Shown here: piece after piece, positions 34,772 to 45,999 of the stretch
Position numbering within the stretch: position 1 is the first letter of the stretch
Layout of the letters: the number at the start of each line of letters is the position of its first letter
Assembly: GCA_015231175.1 (NCBI GenBank)
Contig: JADGBZ010000004.1
Coordinates: 29,646-93,645 of the forward strand
DNA: 64,000 nucleotides
Reading direction: 5' to 3'
Source: Magnetococcales bacterium
Lineage (GTDB): Bacteria; Pseudomonadota; Magnetococcia; Magnetococcales; DC0425bin3
Made by a program: the position numbers and the translations under genes
The notes under the pieces: generated by a model
Told to the model about the DNA's origin: nothing
Seen by the model: the letters and a program-made list of their open reading frames with translations, nothing else
Database searches by the model: none

Positions 34772-36472
34772 TTGAAGCTGAACGGCGCAGAAATCTTCGT
34801 GCAGTGCCTACAGGAAATGAATGTCCGGACGATTTTTGGCTACCCGGGAGGGGCCATTCTCAACATTTATGACGAGATCTATAAAGCCAAGTTTCTGCGG
34901 CACATCCTGGTGAGGCATGAACAGGGGGCCGTGCATGCCGCCGACGGGTATGCCCGCGTCACTGGCGAGGTTGGCGTGGTTCTGGTCACCTCCGGGCCTG
35001 GCGCCACCAATGCGGTGACGGGTTTGGCCACGGCCAACATGGACTCCATTCCGATCGTCTGCTTCAGTGGCCAGGTCTCTTCCAGTCTGATTGGCAACGA
35101 TGCCTTCCAGGAAGCGGATACGGTGGGCATCACCCGCTCCTGCACCAAGCATAACTATCTGGTCAAAAAGGTGGAGGATTTGGCCCGCATCATTCGCGAG
35201 GCCTTTTATATTGCCCGTACCGGACGGCCCGGGCCGGTCCTGATCGATATCCCCAAGGATATTCTTACCCAGAAGACCGAGCATGTCTATCGGGACGGGC
35301 GCGTCGATATCCCCTCCTATCGGCCTACCATCGAGGGGCACACCGGGCAGATCCGGCGCGCGGTGAAGTTGATGCAGAAGGCCCAACGTCCGGTCATCTA
35401 CTCCGGGGGCGGGGTCATTCTCTCCAACGCCGCTCCAGAGTTGACGGAGCTGGCCCGGATTCTGGGGGCGCCGGTCACCAATACCCTGATGGGCCTGGGC
35501 GGGTTTCCAGCCAATGACTCTCTGTTCCTGGGTATGTTGGGCATGCATGGCACCTATGAGGCCAACATGGCGGTTACCCGGTCGGATCTACTGATTGCCG
35601 TGGGTGCCCGTTTCGATGACCGGGTGACCGGCAAGGTCTCCGAGTTTGCCCCCGAGGCCGAGATCATCCATATCGACATCGACCCGACCTCGGTCTCCAA
35701 GAATGTCAAGGTGGATATTCCCATCGTCGGGGATGTCAAACACGTTTTGAGCAAAATTGTCGAGTTGGTCAAGGAGTCGACCTTCCGCAAACAGAAGCCG
35801 GACTATGCCGCATGGTGGGGTGAGATCGAGACGTGGCGGCGGCGGGAGTGCCTCAAGTTCAACCAGGATGATCGGGTGATCCAACCCCAATCGGTCATCA
35901 AAAAATTGCATGAGTTGACCCAGGGCAACGCCATTGTGGTGACCGATGTGGGGCAACACCAGATGTGGGCGGCGCAGTTTTATGGGTTTGAGCGGCCCAG
36001 GCGTTGGCTGACCTCCGGCGGACTGGGCACGATGGGGTATGGTCTCCCTGCCAGTCTGGGCGCCATAGTGGCCAAACCCGACGAACAGGTTTTTCTCATC
36101 TCGGGTGACGGCTCCATCCAGATGAACATTCAAGAGTTGGGAACGGCGCGACAATACCGTCTCCCCATCAAAATTTTGATCCTCAACAACAGCTTCCTGG
36201 GGATGGTCCGGCAGTGGCAAGAGCTGTTCTATGGCCGTCGCTACTCGGAGACCGACCTGTCGGATATGGCTGCCCCTGACTTTCAAAAACTGGCCGAGGC
36301 GTATGGCGCCACGGGCCTTTTGGCCGAGCGTCCGGATCAGATCGAGCCGGTGCTGCGCCAGACCATGGAGACGCCCGGCATGGTGATCGCGGAGTTCCGT
36401 ACCAACCGGGAGTGCAATGTTTATCCCATGGTGCCAGCCGGTGCTGCCATGAACGAAATGATTCTGTTGTAG
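34772..36472 (+). CDS. ilvB: Acetolactate synthase large subunit
   Basis: TTG start (34772) preceded by GGAG; 566 residues. Start LNGAEIFVQCLQEMNV and FGYPGGAILNIYDE are the usual IlvB N-terminus; RHEQGAVHAADGYAR holds the catalytic Glu; GDGSIQMNIQELGTARQY followed by LNNSFLGMVRQWQ is the thiamine diphosphate Gly-Asp-Gly to Asn-Asn motif. It makes acetolactate and acetohydroxybutyrate for valine, leucine and isoleucine. The small subunit gene follows 11 bases downstream and ilvC after that. Confidence 0.96.
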   Translation: MKLNGAEIFVQCLQEMNVRTIFGYPGGAILNIYDEIYKAKFLRHILVRHEQGAVHAADGYARVTGEVGVVLVTSGPGATNAVTGLATANMDSIPIVCFSGQVSSSLIGNDAFQEADTVGITRSCTKHNYLVKKVEDLARIIREAFYIARTGRPGPVLIDIPKDILTQKTEHVYRDGRVDIPSYRPTIEGHTGQIRRAVKLMQKAQRPVIYSGGGVILSNAAPELTELARILGAPVTNTLMGLGGFPANDSLFLGMLGMHGTYEANMAVTRSDLLIAVGARFDDRVTGKVSEFAPEAEIIHIDIDPTSVSKNVKVDIPIVGDVKHVLSKIVELVKESTFRKQKPDYAAWWGEIETWRRRECLKFNQDDRVIQPQSVIKKLHELTQGNAIVVTDVGQHQMWAAQFYGFERPRRWLTSGGLGTMGYGLPASLGAIVAKPDEQVFLISGDGSIQMNIQELGTARQYRLPIKILILNNSFLGMVRQWQELFYGRRYSETDLSDMAAPDFQKLAEAYGATGLLAERPDQIEPVLRQTMETPGMVIAEFRTNRECNVYPMVPAGAAMNEMILL

Positions 36473-36483
36473 AGGATGACGCC

Positions 36484-38042
<1,559 letters not shown>

Positions 38043-38081
38043 GTTCACAATCAGCAGAAGACTGGGCGGTTGCATGGTTTG

Positions 38082-38273
38082 AAAAACTGGGATGGAGGTC
38101 CAGGAGGAGGGGCTGCGCCCTTCCTCCTGGTGGGGTTCGGGGCGAAGCCCCGACAAAGGCTTTCATCTCCAGAACGTTTGAAGGACTGGGATGGAGGTCC
38201 AGGAGGAAGGGCTGTGCCCTTCCTCCTGGTGGGGTTCGGGGCGAAGCCCCGACAAAGGCTTTTATGTCCAGGG
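38082..38273 (+). repeat. Two B-type elements in tandem (99-bp period)
   Basis: CTGGGATGGAGG starts at 38087 and again at 38186. Each unit holds the long GGAGG...CCTCC hairpin and GGGGTTCGGGGCGAAGCCCC. They lie between ilvC and psd and end with a 147-bp element stub (AAAAGGTGCTGAATCGTTAC to 38318). Confidence 0.85.
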
Positions 38274-38404
38274 CTTTCATGCCCGGGTTTTTCTTGCAAA
38301 AGGTGCTGAATCGTTACAGTTTGTATTGGTTTGGCAGGGGAGTGACCGGGCCGCATCCGGTGCGCCGGGGTGAGCTTCGGTATGACAGGAGGTCGGAGGA
38401 GACG

Positions 38405-39058
38405 GTGCGTATTCCCATAGCTCGGGAGGGTTGGCCCTTTATCGCTGCTTTTGCCGGCGGGACCGCGTTGATTGCGGCGTTTTGCCCCAGTGTGGTGGGG
38501 GATATCCCCCCGGTCCTTTTGACTCTTTGGTGCGTCTGGTTTTTTCGGGATCCGGAGCGTGCCACGCCGCAGGAAGCCGGTTTGTTGATAGCACCGGCAG
38601 ATGGCCGGGTCGTTGCTGTGGAGGAGGTGGCTGCTGCGCCCTTGTCCGGCCAACCGGCCCGCAAGGTCTCCATTTTCATGAATGTGTTCAGTGTGCACGT
38701 CAACCGCATGCCGGCAGCCGGACGGATCCAACGTCAGGTCTATCATCCGGGACGTTTTCTCAACGCCGCCTTGGACAAGGCCTCGTTGGAGAATGAACGC
38801 ATGGAGCTTTTGCTGGTGACAGATGCAGGACCGGTTGTCGTGGTCCAGGTGGCGGGATTGGTGGCGCGGCGCATTGTCTGCCGGGCCGGAGAGGGGAGCC
38901 AGTGGTTGCGTGGCGAGCGGTTTGGTTTGATCCGTTTCGGCTCGCGGGTCGATCTTTACCTGCCACGCACTGCCCAGGTTTCCTTGAACATCGGTGATCG
39001 AACCCGGGCAGGTGAGACCATCGTTGCGCAGGTGGAGTCCTCCCGTGCCAACGTCTGA
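38405..39058 (+). CDS. psd: Phosphatidylserine decarboxylase proenzyme, short form
   Basis: GTG 38405 with AGGAGG and GGAGGAG just before it; 217 residues, the short Psd type without the long N-terminal arm. N-terminal hydrophobic anchor (PFIAAFAGGTALIAAF), IAPADGRVV, SIFMNVFSVHVNRMP, and the self-cleavage site RFGSR (Gly179-Ser180) that yields the pyruvoyl group. It makes phosphatidylethanolamine in the inner membrane. The pssA gene overlaps its end by 14 bases, so the two steps are coupled. Confidence 0.93.
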   Translation: MRIPIAREGWPFIAAFAGGTALIAAFCPSVVGDIPPVLLTLWCVWFFRDPERATPQEAGLLIAPADGRVVAVEEVAAAPLSGQPARKVSIFMNVFSVHVNRMPAAGRIQRQVYHPGRFLNAALDKASLENERMELLLVTDAGPVVVVQVAGLVARRIVCRAGEGSQWLRGERFGLIRFGSRVDLYLPRTAQVSLNIGDRTRAGETIVAQVESSRANV

Positions 39059-39848
39059 GCTGCGTCCCAGTCGGCGTGTCTATATTCTGCCCAACCTCCT
39101 GACCACAGGGGGGCTGTTTTTTGGGTTCTATGCCATCATGGCGGCCCTGGACGGCAAGATCGAGCGCAGTGCCATGGCCATTTTGGTGGCGGGTATTTTT
39201 GACATTTTGGATGGTCGGGTGGCCCGGGCCACGGGGGGAGTCTCCGCCTTTGGCAAGGAGTATGACAGCCTGGCCGATTTTCTCTCGTTTGGTATTGCCC
39301 CGGGTATTCTGGTTTACCAGTGGGCTTTGGCCCCTTTCAGTCGGCTTGGCATGGCTGGGGCTTTTCTTTTCATGGTGTGTGGCGCGTTGCGCCTGGCGCG
39401 TTTCAACGTTCAGCACTATGTGCAGGACGAGCGGTTGTCGCGCCGCTATTTCCAGGGATTGCCGGTCCCGGCTGCGGCGGGCATTCTGGTGGCCACCATT
39501 TTGTTTTTTTTGGATGTGGGTCTGCAACCCTGGCAGGGTGGTACCGCCGAACGTTTCCTGTGGCACTGGTGGCCGTTGGCGACGACCTACTTTTTGGCCT
39601 TTCTCATGGTCAGCACCATCCGTTTTCGCAGTTTCAAGGATATCACCTGGCATCGGGAGCGTCCCTTTTTTGCCCTGGTAGTGACCGTGTTGTTCATGGC
39701 GATCCTGACCATCGATATGCCCATCACCCTGTTCGTTGTCGGTTTCATTTATTTGGGTTCGGTTTTTCAGAGTCACAAGGAGTATCGCCAACTGCTGGCC
39801 GAAGGCAAAGAGACTCCTGGAGATGAGGTGGAAGATTTGTCGGTCTGA
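39045..39848 (+). CDS. pssA: CDP-diacylglycerol-serine O-phosphatidyltransferase
   Basis: GTG 39045, overlapping psd by 14 bases; 267 residues. The CDP-alcohol phosphotransferase motif is seen as DILDGRVARATGGVSAFGKEYDSLAD (DG..AR..G..D..D), split by the membrane segments. About seven hydrophobic stretches follow. It makes phosphatidylserine, the substrate of Psd. The last residues DLSV precede a 147-bp element stub by 20 bases. psd-pssA-leuA after ilvBNC is a common proteobacterial order. Confidence 0.94.
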   Translation: MPTSELRPSRRVYILPNLLTTGGLFFGFYAIMAALDGKIERSAMAILVAGIFDILDGRVARATGGVSAFGKEYDSLADFLSFGIAPGILVYQWALAPFSRLGMAGAFLFMVCGALRLARFNVQHYVQDERLSRRYFQGLPVPAAAGILVATILFFLDVGLQPWQGGTAERFLWHWWPLATTYFLAFLMVSTIRFRSFKDITWHRERPFFALVVTVLFMAILTIDMPITLFVVGFIYLGSVFQSHKEYRQLLAEGKETPGDEVEDLSV

Positions 39849-39868
39849 GGCGAGGGTGCATTGCTTTT

Positions 39869-40155
39869 GTAACCATTCAGCACCCTTTCAAGAAATACCT
39901 GGATATGAAGGCTTTTGTGTAACTATTCAGCACCCTTTCAAAAAAAGCCTGGATATAAAAGCCTTTGTCAGGGCTTTGCCCCGAACCCCGCCAGGACTCT
40001 GTCCTGGACCTGCCAGGGAGCCAGCCCCCTGGACCCCGATTCGTGGTTGGGTGGTGAATAGTTACGCTTTTGTCAGGGCTTCGCTCCGAACCCCACCAGG
40101 AGAAAGGGCACAGCCCTTCCTCCTGGACCTCCATCCCGGTTTTTCAATCGTTTTT
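39869..40155 (+). repeat. Older hybrid element interrupted by a younger 147-bp copy
   Basis: Outer copy: 39869-39918 (GTAACCATTCAGCACCC to GCTTTTGT) and 40066-40155 (GCTTTTGTCAGGGCTTCG to the B-type hairpin and GGTTTTTCAATCG). The left half matches the 147-bp element and the right half the B-type element, so it is a hybrid. The younger copy sits between them. Confidence 0.85.
39919..40065 (+). mobile_element. 147-bp MITE nested in another copy, perfect 8-bp duplication
   Basis: GTAACTATTCAGCACCC to GGGTGGTGAATAGTTAC, flanked by GCTTTTGT at 39911-39918 and 40066-40073. Removing the element and one duplication restores the continuous outer element. This is the clearest proof of transposition in the window. 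Confidence 0.95.
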
Positions 40156-40195
40156 TGTGTGGGTGCCGGACAGACACTTTTACGGAATCAGGACC

Positions 40196-41734
40196 ATGGC
40201 CAACGAACGGATCATCATTTTTGACACCACCCTGCGCGATGGCGAGCAATCTCCCGGCGCTTCCATGAATGTGGAAGAGAAGTTGCGCATTGCCCGCCAA
40301 CTTGAAAAATTGCGCGTCGATGTGATCGAGGCCGGGTTTCCCATCGCCTCCCAGGGCGACTTTGAGAGCGTCCAGGCTGTGGCCAAGGGCATTCGGGAGT
40401 GCAGTGTGGCCGGCTTGGCGCGCGCACGCATGGAGGATATCGATCGGGCCTGGGAGAGTCTCCAGGGTGCGGCCAACCCACGGATTCATACTTTCATTGC
40501 CACCAGCCCCATCCATATGGAACATAAGTTGCGCATGCAGCCGGACGCGGTGGTGGAGGCTGCCGTGGCGGCGGTGCGGCATGCACGAAAATATACCTCC
40601 AACGTGGAGTGGTCGGCGGAGGACTCCGGACGGGCCGAGATGGATTTTCTCTGCCGGATCGTGGAAGCGGTGATTGCCGCCGGGGCCACCACAGTCAACA
40701 TACCGGATACGGTGGGTTATACCCTGCCGCACGAATTTGGCACCCGGATTCGCACCCTTATGGAGCGGGTGCCCAATATTCACCAGGCCGTCATTTCGGT
40801 CCATTGCCACAACGATCTGGGATTGGCCGTGGCCAACTCCCTGTCGGCGGTCATCAACGGGGCCAGACAGGTCGAGTGTACCATCAACGGTTTGGGCGAG
40901 CGGGCCGGCAATGCCTCCCTGGAAGAGTTTGTCATGTCGCTGCGTACCCGCCGCGACATACTCCCCTTTGATGTGGGGGTCGAGACCACGGAGATCATGC
41001 GCTCCTCCCGCCTGGTCTCCACGATCACGGGGTTTCCGGTGCAACCCAACAAGGCGATCGTGGGAGCCAACGCTTTTGCGCATGAATCCGGTATCCATCA
41101 GGATGGCGTCCTCAAGAATGCCTCGACCTATGAGATCATGACCCCGGCCTCGGTCGGGCTTACCACCAACCAACTGGTCCTGGGAAAGCATTCGGGTCGT
41201 CACGCCTTTCGCGACAAACTGCTTGGCCTGGGTTACGATTTGACCGACGACCAGCTGGCCCTGACGTTTCAGCGTTTCAAAAGTCTGGCGGATAAAAAGC
41301 AGGATTTATACGATGAGGACATCCAGGCCCTGGTGGAAGATGAGGTGGTGCGGGTTTCCGACCATTTTCGTCTGATTCGTCTGCATGTGACCTCAGGTAC
41401 CCGTGACACGCCCGTGGCGGTGGTGGAGCTGGAGATTGGCGGCGAGACCTGTCATGGCTCCAGTTGGGGCGATGGCTCGGTGGAGGCGGTGTTCAAGGCG
41501 GTCGGACAGGCTGTCCCCATGGCCCGGGATACGGTGTTGTCCCTCTATCAGGTGCAGGCCGTGACCGGCGGCATGGATGCGCAGGCCGAGGTGACCGTGC
41601 GCCTCACGTTGGACGATGCGCGGGTTAATGGCCAGGGGACCGATTATGATGTCATCATCGCTTCGGCCAAGGCCTACGTCAACGCCCTGAACAAACTGGC
41701 CACCAGGCGTGGCGAGATTCGCCGAGGGGTTTGA
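40196..41734 (+). CDS. leuA: 2-isopropylmalate synthase
   Basis: ATG 40196; 512 residues, normal for LeuA. N-terminal TIM barrel with [17 protein letters not shown] (metal-binding Asp), [12 protein letters not shown], and [15 protein letters not shown] with the metal-binding His residues, then [16 protein letters not shown]; a C-terminal regulatory LeuA dimer domain (from about 380) binds leucine for feedback inhibition. First committed step of leucine synthesis. It is separated from pssA by repeats and probably has its own promoter. A B-type element lies just before the start. Confidence 0.96.
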   Translation: MANERIIIFDTTLRDGEQSPGASMNVEEKLRIARQLEKLRVDVIEAGFPIASQGDFESVQAVAKGIRECSVAGLARARMEDIDRAWESLQGAANPRIHTFIATSPIHMEHKLRMQPDAVVEAAVAAVRHARKYTSNVEWSAEDSGRAEMDFLCRIVEAVIAAGATTVNIPDTVGYTLPHEFGTRIRTLMERVPNIHQAVISVHCHNDLGLAVANSLSAVINGARQVECTINGLGERAGNASLEEFVMSLRTRRDILPFDVGVETTEIMRSSRLVSTITGFPVQPNKAIVGANAFAHESGIHQDGVLKNASTYEIMTPASVGLTTNQLVLGKHSGRHAFRDKLLGLGYDLTDDQLALTFQRFKSLADKKQDLYDEDIQALVEDEVVRVSDHFRLIRLHVTSGTRDTPVAVVELEIGGETCHGSSWGDGSVEAVFKAVGQAVPMARDTVLSLYQVQAVTGGMDAQAEVTVRLTLDDARVNGQGTDYDVIIASAKAYVNALNKLATRRGEIRRGV

Positions 41735-41779
41735 CGGTACTGATCCGCGCCCCCTGTTTGCTGATTTGATCCTTGATTT

Positions 41780-41981
41780 CTAGTGGACCAACCGACATGA
41801 TTTGAAGTGTTCACTTTTCTTGACTATTCCGCACTCTTTCAAGAAAAGCCTGGGCATGAAAGCCTTTGTCAGGGCTTCGCCCCGAACCCCACCAGGGCGC
41901 TGCCCTGGACCCGCCAGGGCGCTGCCCTGGACCCCGTTCATGGCTTGCCTGCACATCAAATCAACACGGTTGAGCCCCTAG
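41780..41981 (+). mobile_element. CTAG/TA-flanked MITE with 147-bp-type core, copy A
   Basis: Begins CTAGTGGACCAACCGACATG and ends CACGGTTGAGCCCCTAG. The inner part carries the 147-bp element core with changed ends (GACTATTCCGCACTCTTTC). The ends form imperfect inverted repeats. The CTAG and TA at each end suggest an IS630-type (TA target) element. Confidence 0.82.
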
Positions 41982-42224
41982 TGGACCAACCGACTTGATT
42001 TGAAGTGCTCACTTTTCGTGCCTATTCCGCACTCTTTCAAGAAAAGCTTGGAAATGAAAGCCTTTGTCAGGGCTTCGCCCCGAACCCCACCAGGGCGCTG
42101 CCCTGGACCCGCCAGGGCGCTGCCCTGGACCCGCCAGGGAGCCAGCCCCCTGGAAGGGAGCCAGCCCCCTGGATCCCGATTCATGGCTTGCCTGCACATC
42201 AAATCAACACGGTTGAGCCACTAG
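41978..42224 (+). mobile_element. CTAG/TA-flanked MITE, copy B
   Basis: Shares the CTAG at 41978-41981 with copy A and ends at CTAG 42221-42224. Its two 30-base ends match as inverted repeats at 25 positions. The core is longer than in A because the CCAGGGAGCCAGCCCCCTGG block is duplicated. Confidence 0.85.
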
Positions 42225-42231
42225 TCACTGT

Positions 42232-42340
42232 TCAGCACCTGGCAACGCATCGGGTTCAGGAGTCAGGCTCCCTAGGCGGATCCAGGGCAGCGCCCTTGCG
42301 GGGTTCGGGGCAGCGCCCCGTTTTGCTTTTGTACGCCCCC
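42232..42340 (-). repeat. C-type interspersed element
   Basis: CAGCACCTGGCAACGCATCGGG to GGCAGCGCCCCGTTTTGC and TTTTGTACGCCCCCC. The same TTTTTGTACGCCCCCC end occurs at 50217-50310. It resembles the 147-bp core but has a different right part. Confidence 0.7.
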
Positions 42341-42349
42341 CTTCTCCCA

Positions 42350-42380
42350 GGCCTTTTTTGCGTTTTTTGCAAAAAAGGCC
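42350..42380. terminator. Perfect 12-bp hairpin with T-rich and A-rich arms
   Basis: GGCCTTTTTTGC (42350-42361), loop GTTTTTT, GCAAAAAAGGCC (42369-42380). It is symmetric, so could work in either direction. Confidence 0.6.
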
Positions 42381-42650
42381 CAGGGGCGGGCCTTGGTCCA
42401 CCATCTGGTGCGTCTTTTTGCGCCAGAAGGCGGACGCATTGCAGGTTTGAAAAACAGAGATCGGCGGCACGCCCTTTCAAATGCGATTGCCCTGGCATCG
42501 GTTGCTTGGCTACTTGTCATGACTGGTTGGATGAGAGATACTGACGGGGTGTTTGCGACTTGTCCGGGAACGCTGGCCGACGAGGTCTTCAGTCGGTGTC
42601 CTGAACAAGCCGGCCATCAAAGCGGTGAAATTCTCCGGGGAGTTTGAACT

Positions 42651-42665
42651 TGGCACGATACTTGT
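42651..42665 (+). promoter_or_regulatory. Sigma-54 (RpoN) promoter before the fliX-like gene
   Basis: TGGCACG, 4 bases, TTGT, differing from the consensus TGGCACG-N4-TTGC at one position. The GG and G elements have the correct spacing. It lies 45 bases before the ATG of the fliX-like gene, as expected for a class II or III flagellar promoter. Confidence 0.7.
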
Positions 42666-42709
42666 TTGCCCGTGGAGTGAAGCAACTTACACGATGAGAG
42701 GATGACTCC

Positions 42710-43174
42710 ATGACAATCCGCCGTGTGGACCACTCGGGCAAATCGCTCGCCAATACGAGTGTCAAAAAACAGTCCCGGACCAGCGAAGGGGTGCCGGGGG
42801 AAAAATTTACCCGGGTGATGGATGCTCTTGCCCCCATGGATGGTCCACATGTCGTAACGGCCACCGATGAGGTCACCGCAACGGACACCGACCCCTCTCC
42901 ACACCAGCGACGGCAACAACTCCGGCATGCCGGTGAGTTGCTCGATTCGTTGCAGGATTTGGAACAAAATCTTCAGGAGGGGGATGCGCAACAGGATGAC
43001 ACAGGGAAAAATGTGCCGGATCAGGCCCATCTTCGCCTGCGGGAGAGCCGCGATCAGGCCCTGCAATCCCTGACGGAGGCGCCCAACAAAGGCGCCGAAC
43101 GCGATTTGTTGCATCGAACGGCGGTTTTGGCCACGGTAGAACTGGCGAAAACGGACCGGGGGGATTATAAGTAA
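42710..43174 (+). CDS. fliX: FliX-like flagellar assembly regulator
   Basis: 154 residues. The N-terminal half is variable and hydrophilic; the C-terminal half has a leucine-rich helix RRQQLRHAGELLDSLQDLEQ and a final helix TAVLATVELAKTDRG, which resemble the C-terminal part of alphaproteobacterial FliX. In Caulobacter FliX works with FlbD and sigma-54 to link flagellar assembly to gene expression. The sigma-54-type promoter just upstream supports a flagellar role. No other flagellar gene is in the window. Name is by resemblance only. Confidence 0.55.
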   Translation: MTIRRVDHSGKSLANTSVKKQSRTSEGVPGEKFTRVMDALAPMDGPHVVTATDEVTATDTDPSPHQRRQQLRHAGELLDSLQDLEQNLQEGDAQQDDTGKNVPDQAHLRLRESRDQALQSLTEAPNKGAERDLLHRTAVLATVELAKTDRGDYK

Positions 43175-43227
43175 CCCCGTCGCTTGTCATCTTTTCTCCC
43201 GCCGGTGAAAGGTGATCGGTCGGTCGG

Positions 43228-45051
43228 ATGTCGCCCGGCTGGATCCCGAATTCGAGACCCTTGGAACACATAAGAAACTTTTCCATCATTGCCCATATCG
43301 ACCACGGCAAGAGTACCCTGGCGGACCGCCTATTGGAGGCGACCGGTGCCCTGACGCAACGGGAAATGGTCGAGCAGGTCTTGGATAGTATGGACCTGGA
43401 GCGTGAGCGTGGGATCACGATCAAGGCCCACTATGTGCGGCTGAACTATCGGGCCAAGGACGGTATCACCTACGTTCTCAACCTGATCGATACCCCCGGG
43501 CATGTCGACTTTTCTTACGAGGTATCCCGTTCGCTGGCGGCTTGTGAGGGGGCGCTGTTGGTGGTGGATGCGGCACAGGGGGTGGAAGCGCAGACCCTGG
43601 CCAACGTCTACCTCGCCCTGGACCACGACCTGGAAATCATCCCCATCCTGAACAAGATCGATCTCCCCTCCGCCTCTCCGGAAATGGTGCGCAAACAGAT
43701 CGAAGAGATGGTGGGGCTGGATGCCAGCGAGGCGATTCCGACCTCGGCCAAGACCGGCGTTGGCATCGCAGAGATTCTGGAGGCCATCGTTGCAAAAATT
43801 CCCCCGCCGCGTGGAGATCGGCTGGGGTTGCTCAAGGCGCTCATCATCGACTCCTGGTACGACAACTATCTGGGGGTGGTGTGTCTGGTGCGGGTTTTTG
43901 ATGGCACGCTGGAGGTGGGACAAAAAATCCGCCTGATGAGCAATGGCCGTGAAGTGTTGGTGGATCGCCTCACGTTGGCCATGCCGGCCATGACCGATTG
44001 TCGCACCCTGGGCCCTGGTGAAGTGGGTTGTGTCATGGCGAGCATCAAGGTCGTGGCGGATGCCAAGGTGGGAGATACCATTACGGACGCCCGTCGGCCA
44101 GCTCCCACGCGCCTGGAAGGGTTCAAGGAGGTCAAACCCATGGTCTTCGCCGGGCTCTACCCGGTCGATTCCGCCGATTATGAAAACCTCAAGGTCGCCC
44201 TGGAAAAGCTCTCCCTGAATGATTCAGCTTTCATCCATGAACCGGAAACCTCTCCCGCGCTTGGCTTTGGTTATCGGTGTGGCTTTCTGGGCATGTTGCA
44301 CATGGAAATTGTCCAGGAGCGCCTGGATCGGGAGTTCAACCTGGATCTTGTGACCACGGCTCCCACCGTGGTTTACCAGATTCTCATGACCGACGGCACG
44401 CTGCGCGAAATCCACAACCCCTCCGATCTGCCACCCACAGTCAGGGTGCAGGAGATCCAGGAGCCGTTCATTCATGCATCCATCATGGCTCCGGCTGAAT
44501 ACATGGGCGCCATCATGAAGCTGTGCAACGAGCGCCGGGGAACCCAGAAAAATCTGACTTATGCCACCGAGACGCGCGCCCTGCTGGAGTATGAACTTCC
44601 CCTCAACGAGGTGGTGCTCGATTTTTTTGATCGGCTGAAGTCCATCTCCCGGGGTTATGCCTCCCTGGATTACGAACTCCGTGAATACCGCCCTTCCGAT
44701 CTGGTCAAGCTGGACATTTTGATCAACGGCGAACCTGTGGATGCCCTGTCGATCATCGTGCATCGGGCCAACAGCTTCCACCGGGGGCGGGAGCTGGCCA
44801 AGCGGATGAAAGAGGTCATTCATCGGCAAATGTTCGAGGTCTCCATACAGGCCGCCATCGGCGCCAAGGTGATCGCCCGGGAGACCGTCAAGGCCTTGCG
44901 CAAGAACGTGACGGCCAAGTGTTATGGGGGTGACATTACCCGCAAAAGAAAACTTCTGGAAAAGCAAAAGGCCGGCAAGAAACGTATGAAGCAAATCGGC
45001 AAAGTGGAGATCCCCCAAGAAGCATTTTTGGCAGTCCTCCAGGTGGAGTGA
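43228..45051 (+). CDS. lepA: Elongation factor 4 (LepA)
   Basis: 607 residues. Translation GTPase with [20 protein letters not shown] (P-loop), [43 protein letters not shown] and the LepA-specific C-terminal domain ([20 protein letters not shown]). It back-translocates stalled ribosomes. The ATG at 43228 gives ten residues before the usual EHIRNF start; a TTG at 43258 would give the standard length. First of lepA-lepB-rnc. Confidence 0.96.
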   Translation: MSPGWIPNSRPLEHIRNFSIIAHIDHGKSTLADRLLEATGALTQREMVEQVLDSMDLERERGITIKAHYVRLNYRAKDGITYVLNLIDTPGHVDFSYEVSRSLAACEGALLVVDAAQGVEAQTLANVYLALDHDLEIIPILNKIDLPSASPEMVRKQIEEMVGLDASEAIPTSAKTGVGIAEILEAIVAKIPPPRGDRLGLLKALIIDSWYDNYLGVVCLVRVFDGTLEVGQKIRLMSNGREVLVDRLTLAMPAMTDCRTLGPGEVGCVMASIKVVADAKVGDTITDARRPAPTRLEGFKEVKPMVFAGLYPVDSADYENLKVALEKLSLNDSAFIHEPETSPALGFGYRCGFLGMLHMEIVQERLDREFNLDLVTTAPTVVYQILMTDGTLREIHNPSDLPPTVRVQEIQEPFIHASIMAPAEYMGAIMKLCNERRGTQKNLTYATETRALLEYELPLNEVVLDFFDRLKSISRGYASLDYELREYRPSDLVKLDILINGEPVDALSIIVHRANSFHRGRELAKRMKEVIHRQMFEVSIQAAIGAKVIARETVKALRKNVTAKCYGGDITRKRKLLEKQKAGKKRMKQIGKVEIPQEAFLAVLQVE

Positions 45052-45129
45052 GGTTGGGTCCGGAAAATGCAAATCCTTCACGCGGTCGGACGCGCTGTTC
45101 CATGCCATCACGAACGGATTGGGTAGATC

Positions 45130-45999
45130 ATGAGTGACAGGGGGTTTACGAAAAGGCATCTCCAACATGGAGCCATGTTTCTCATTGCCGGGGTTTTCAT
45201 GTTCGGCAGCTATATGGTGTTGGGTGTTGATACCATCCTGGAGCGCATGGGGCCGGCTGCCACGGCGGGGTTGTGCATGGTGGCTTTTGGCATTTTCCTG
45301 CTTTTGCCCGGGCAGCGGATTCTGGACAGACCCTCCTGGTTTCGGGAGTACTACGATGCCATCGTTTTGGCGGTTGGGATCGCCCTCTTTGTCCGCACCT
45401 TTATCATCGAACCTTTCAAGATTCCCTCTGGATCGATGATCCCCACCCTGCTGGTTGGTGATTACCTTTTTGTCAACAAACTTGCTTACGGTCACCGGAT
45501 TCCCTTTACCCGGGACCGGGTTTTGTTTGGGCATGGACCACAACGTGGTGATATCGCTGTCTTCGAGTATCCACGGGAGCCCAACAAGGATTATATCAAG
45601 CGTATCATCGGCCTGCCGGGTGACCGGATCGTTTACGACCATAAGCGGCTTGTCATCAATGGGAAACCCGTGGCTTATGAAACATCTGGCCCCTTTTCCT
45701 ACAAGAATGAGCATACTTACGAAGTGAACGCCGAGCGGCGTCTGGAGAGCATCGGGAAGGGGGCCTACAGCATTCTGGTGCAGCCGCAGTTGGAATTCAT
45801 GGATCGGCGCACCGAGACGGTTGTGCCGCCTGGTCACTATTTCGTCATGGGGGACAATCGCGACAACAGCAATGATTCGCGTGTCTGGGGTTTTGTTCCC
45901 AGTTACCGGCTGGTTGGCAAGGCAGTGGCCTTGTTTTGGTCATGGGATTCCCATGCCTCCTCTCCACGCTGGTATCGGGTGGCCAGTGCTGTGGAGTGA
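45130..45999 (+). CDS. lepB: Signal peptidase I
   Basis: 289 residues with two N-terminal membrane segments (15-33, 43-60). Catalytic Ser102 in IPSGSMIPTLLVGD and Lys157 in KDYIKRIIGLPGDR, plus the late motif VMGDNRDNSNDSR; all three boxes are intact. It cleaves signal peptides of exported proteins in the inner membrane. It follows lepA by 78 bases and overlaps the start of rnc. Confidence 0.95.
   Translation: MSDRGFTKRHLQHGAMFLIAGVFMFGSYMVLGVDTILERMGPAATAGLCMVAFGIFLLLPGQRILDRPSWFREYYDAIVLAVGIALFVRTFIIEPFKIPSGSMIPTLLVGDYLFVNKLAYGHRIPFTRDRVLFGHGPQRGDIAVFEYPREPNKDYIKRIIGLPGDRIVYDHKRLVINGKPVAYETSGPFSYKNEHTYEVNAERRLESIGKGAYSILVQPQLEFMDRRTETVVPPGHYFVMGDNRDNSNDSRVWGFVPSYRLVGKAVALFWSWDSHASSPRWYRVASAVE

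Larger units (their letters stand above)
41735..42709. other. Long non-coding region: two MITEs, hairpin, sigma-54 promoter
   Basis: About 970 bases between leuA and the fliX-like gene. It holds two adjacent CTAG-type MITEs (41780-42224), a C-type repeat (42232-42340), a 12-bp-stem hairpin (42350-42380) and a sigma-54-type promoter (42651-42665). The open frames here are translated repeats. Confidence 0.8.

Noticed and set aside
44224..45837. 537-residue minus-strand frame
   Set aside because: Antisense to lepA and lepB, both of which are certain.
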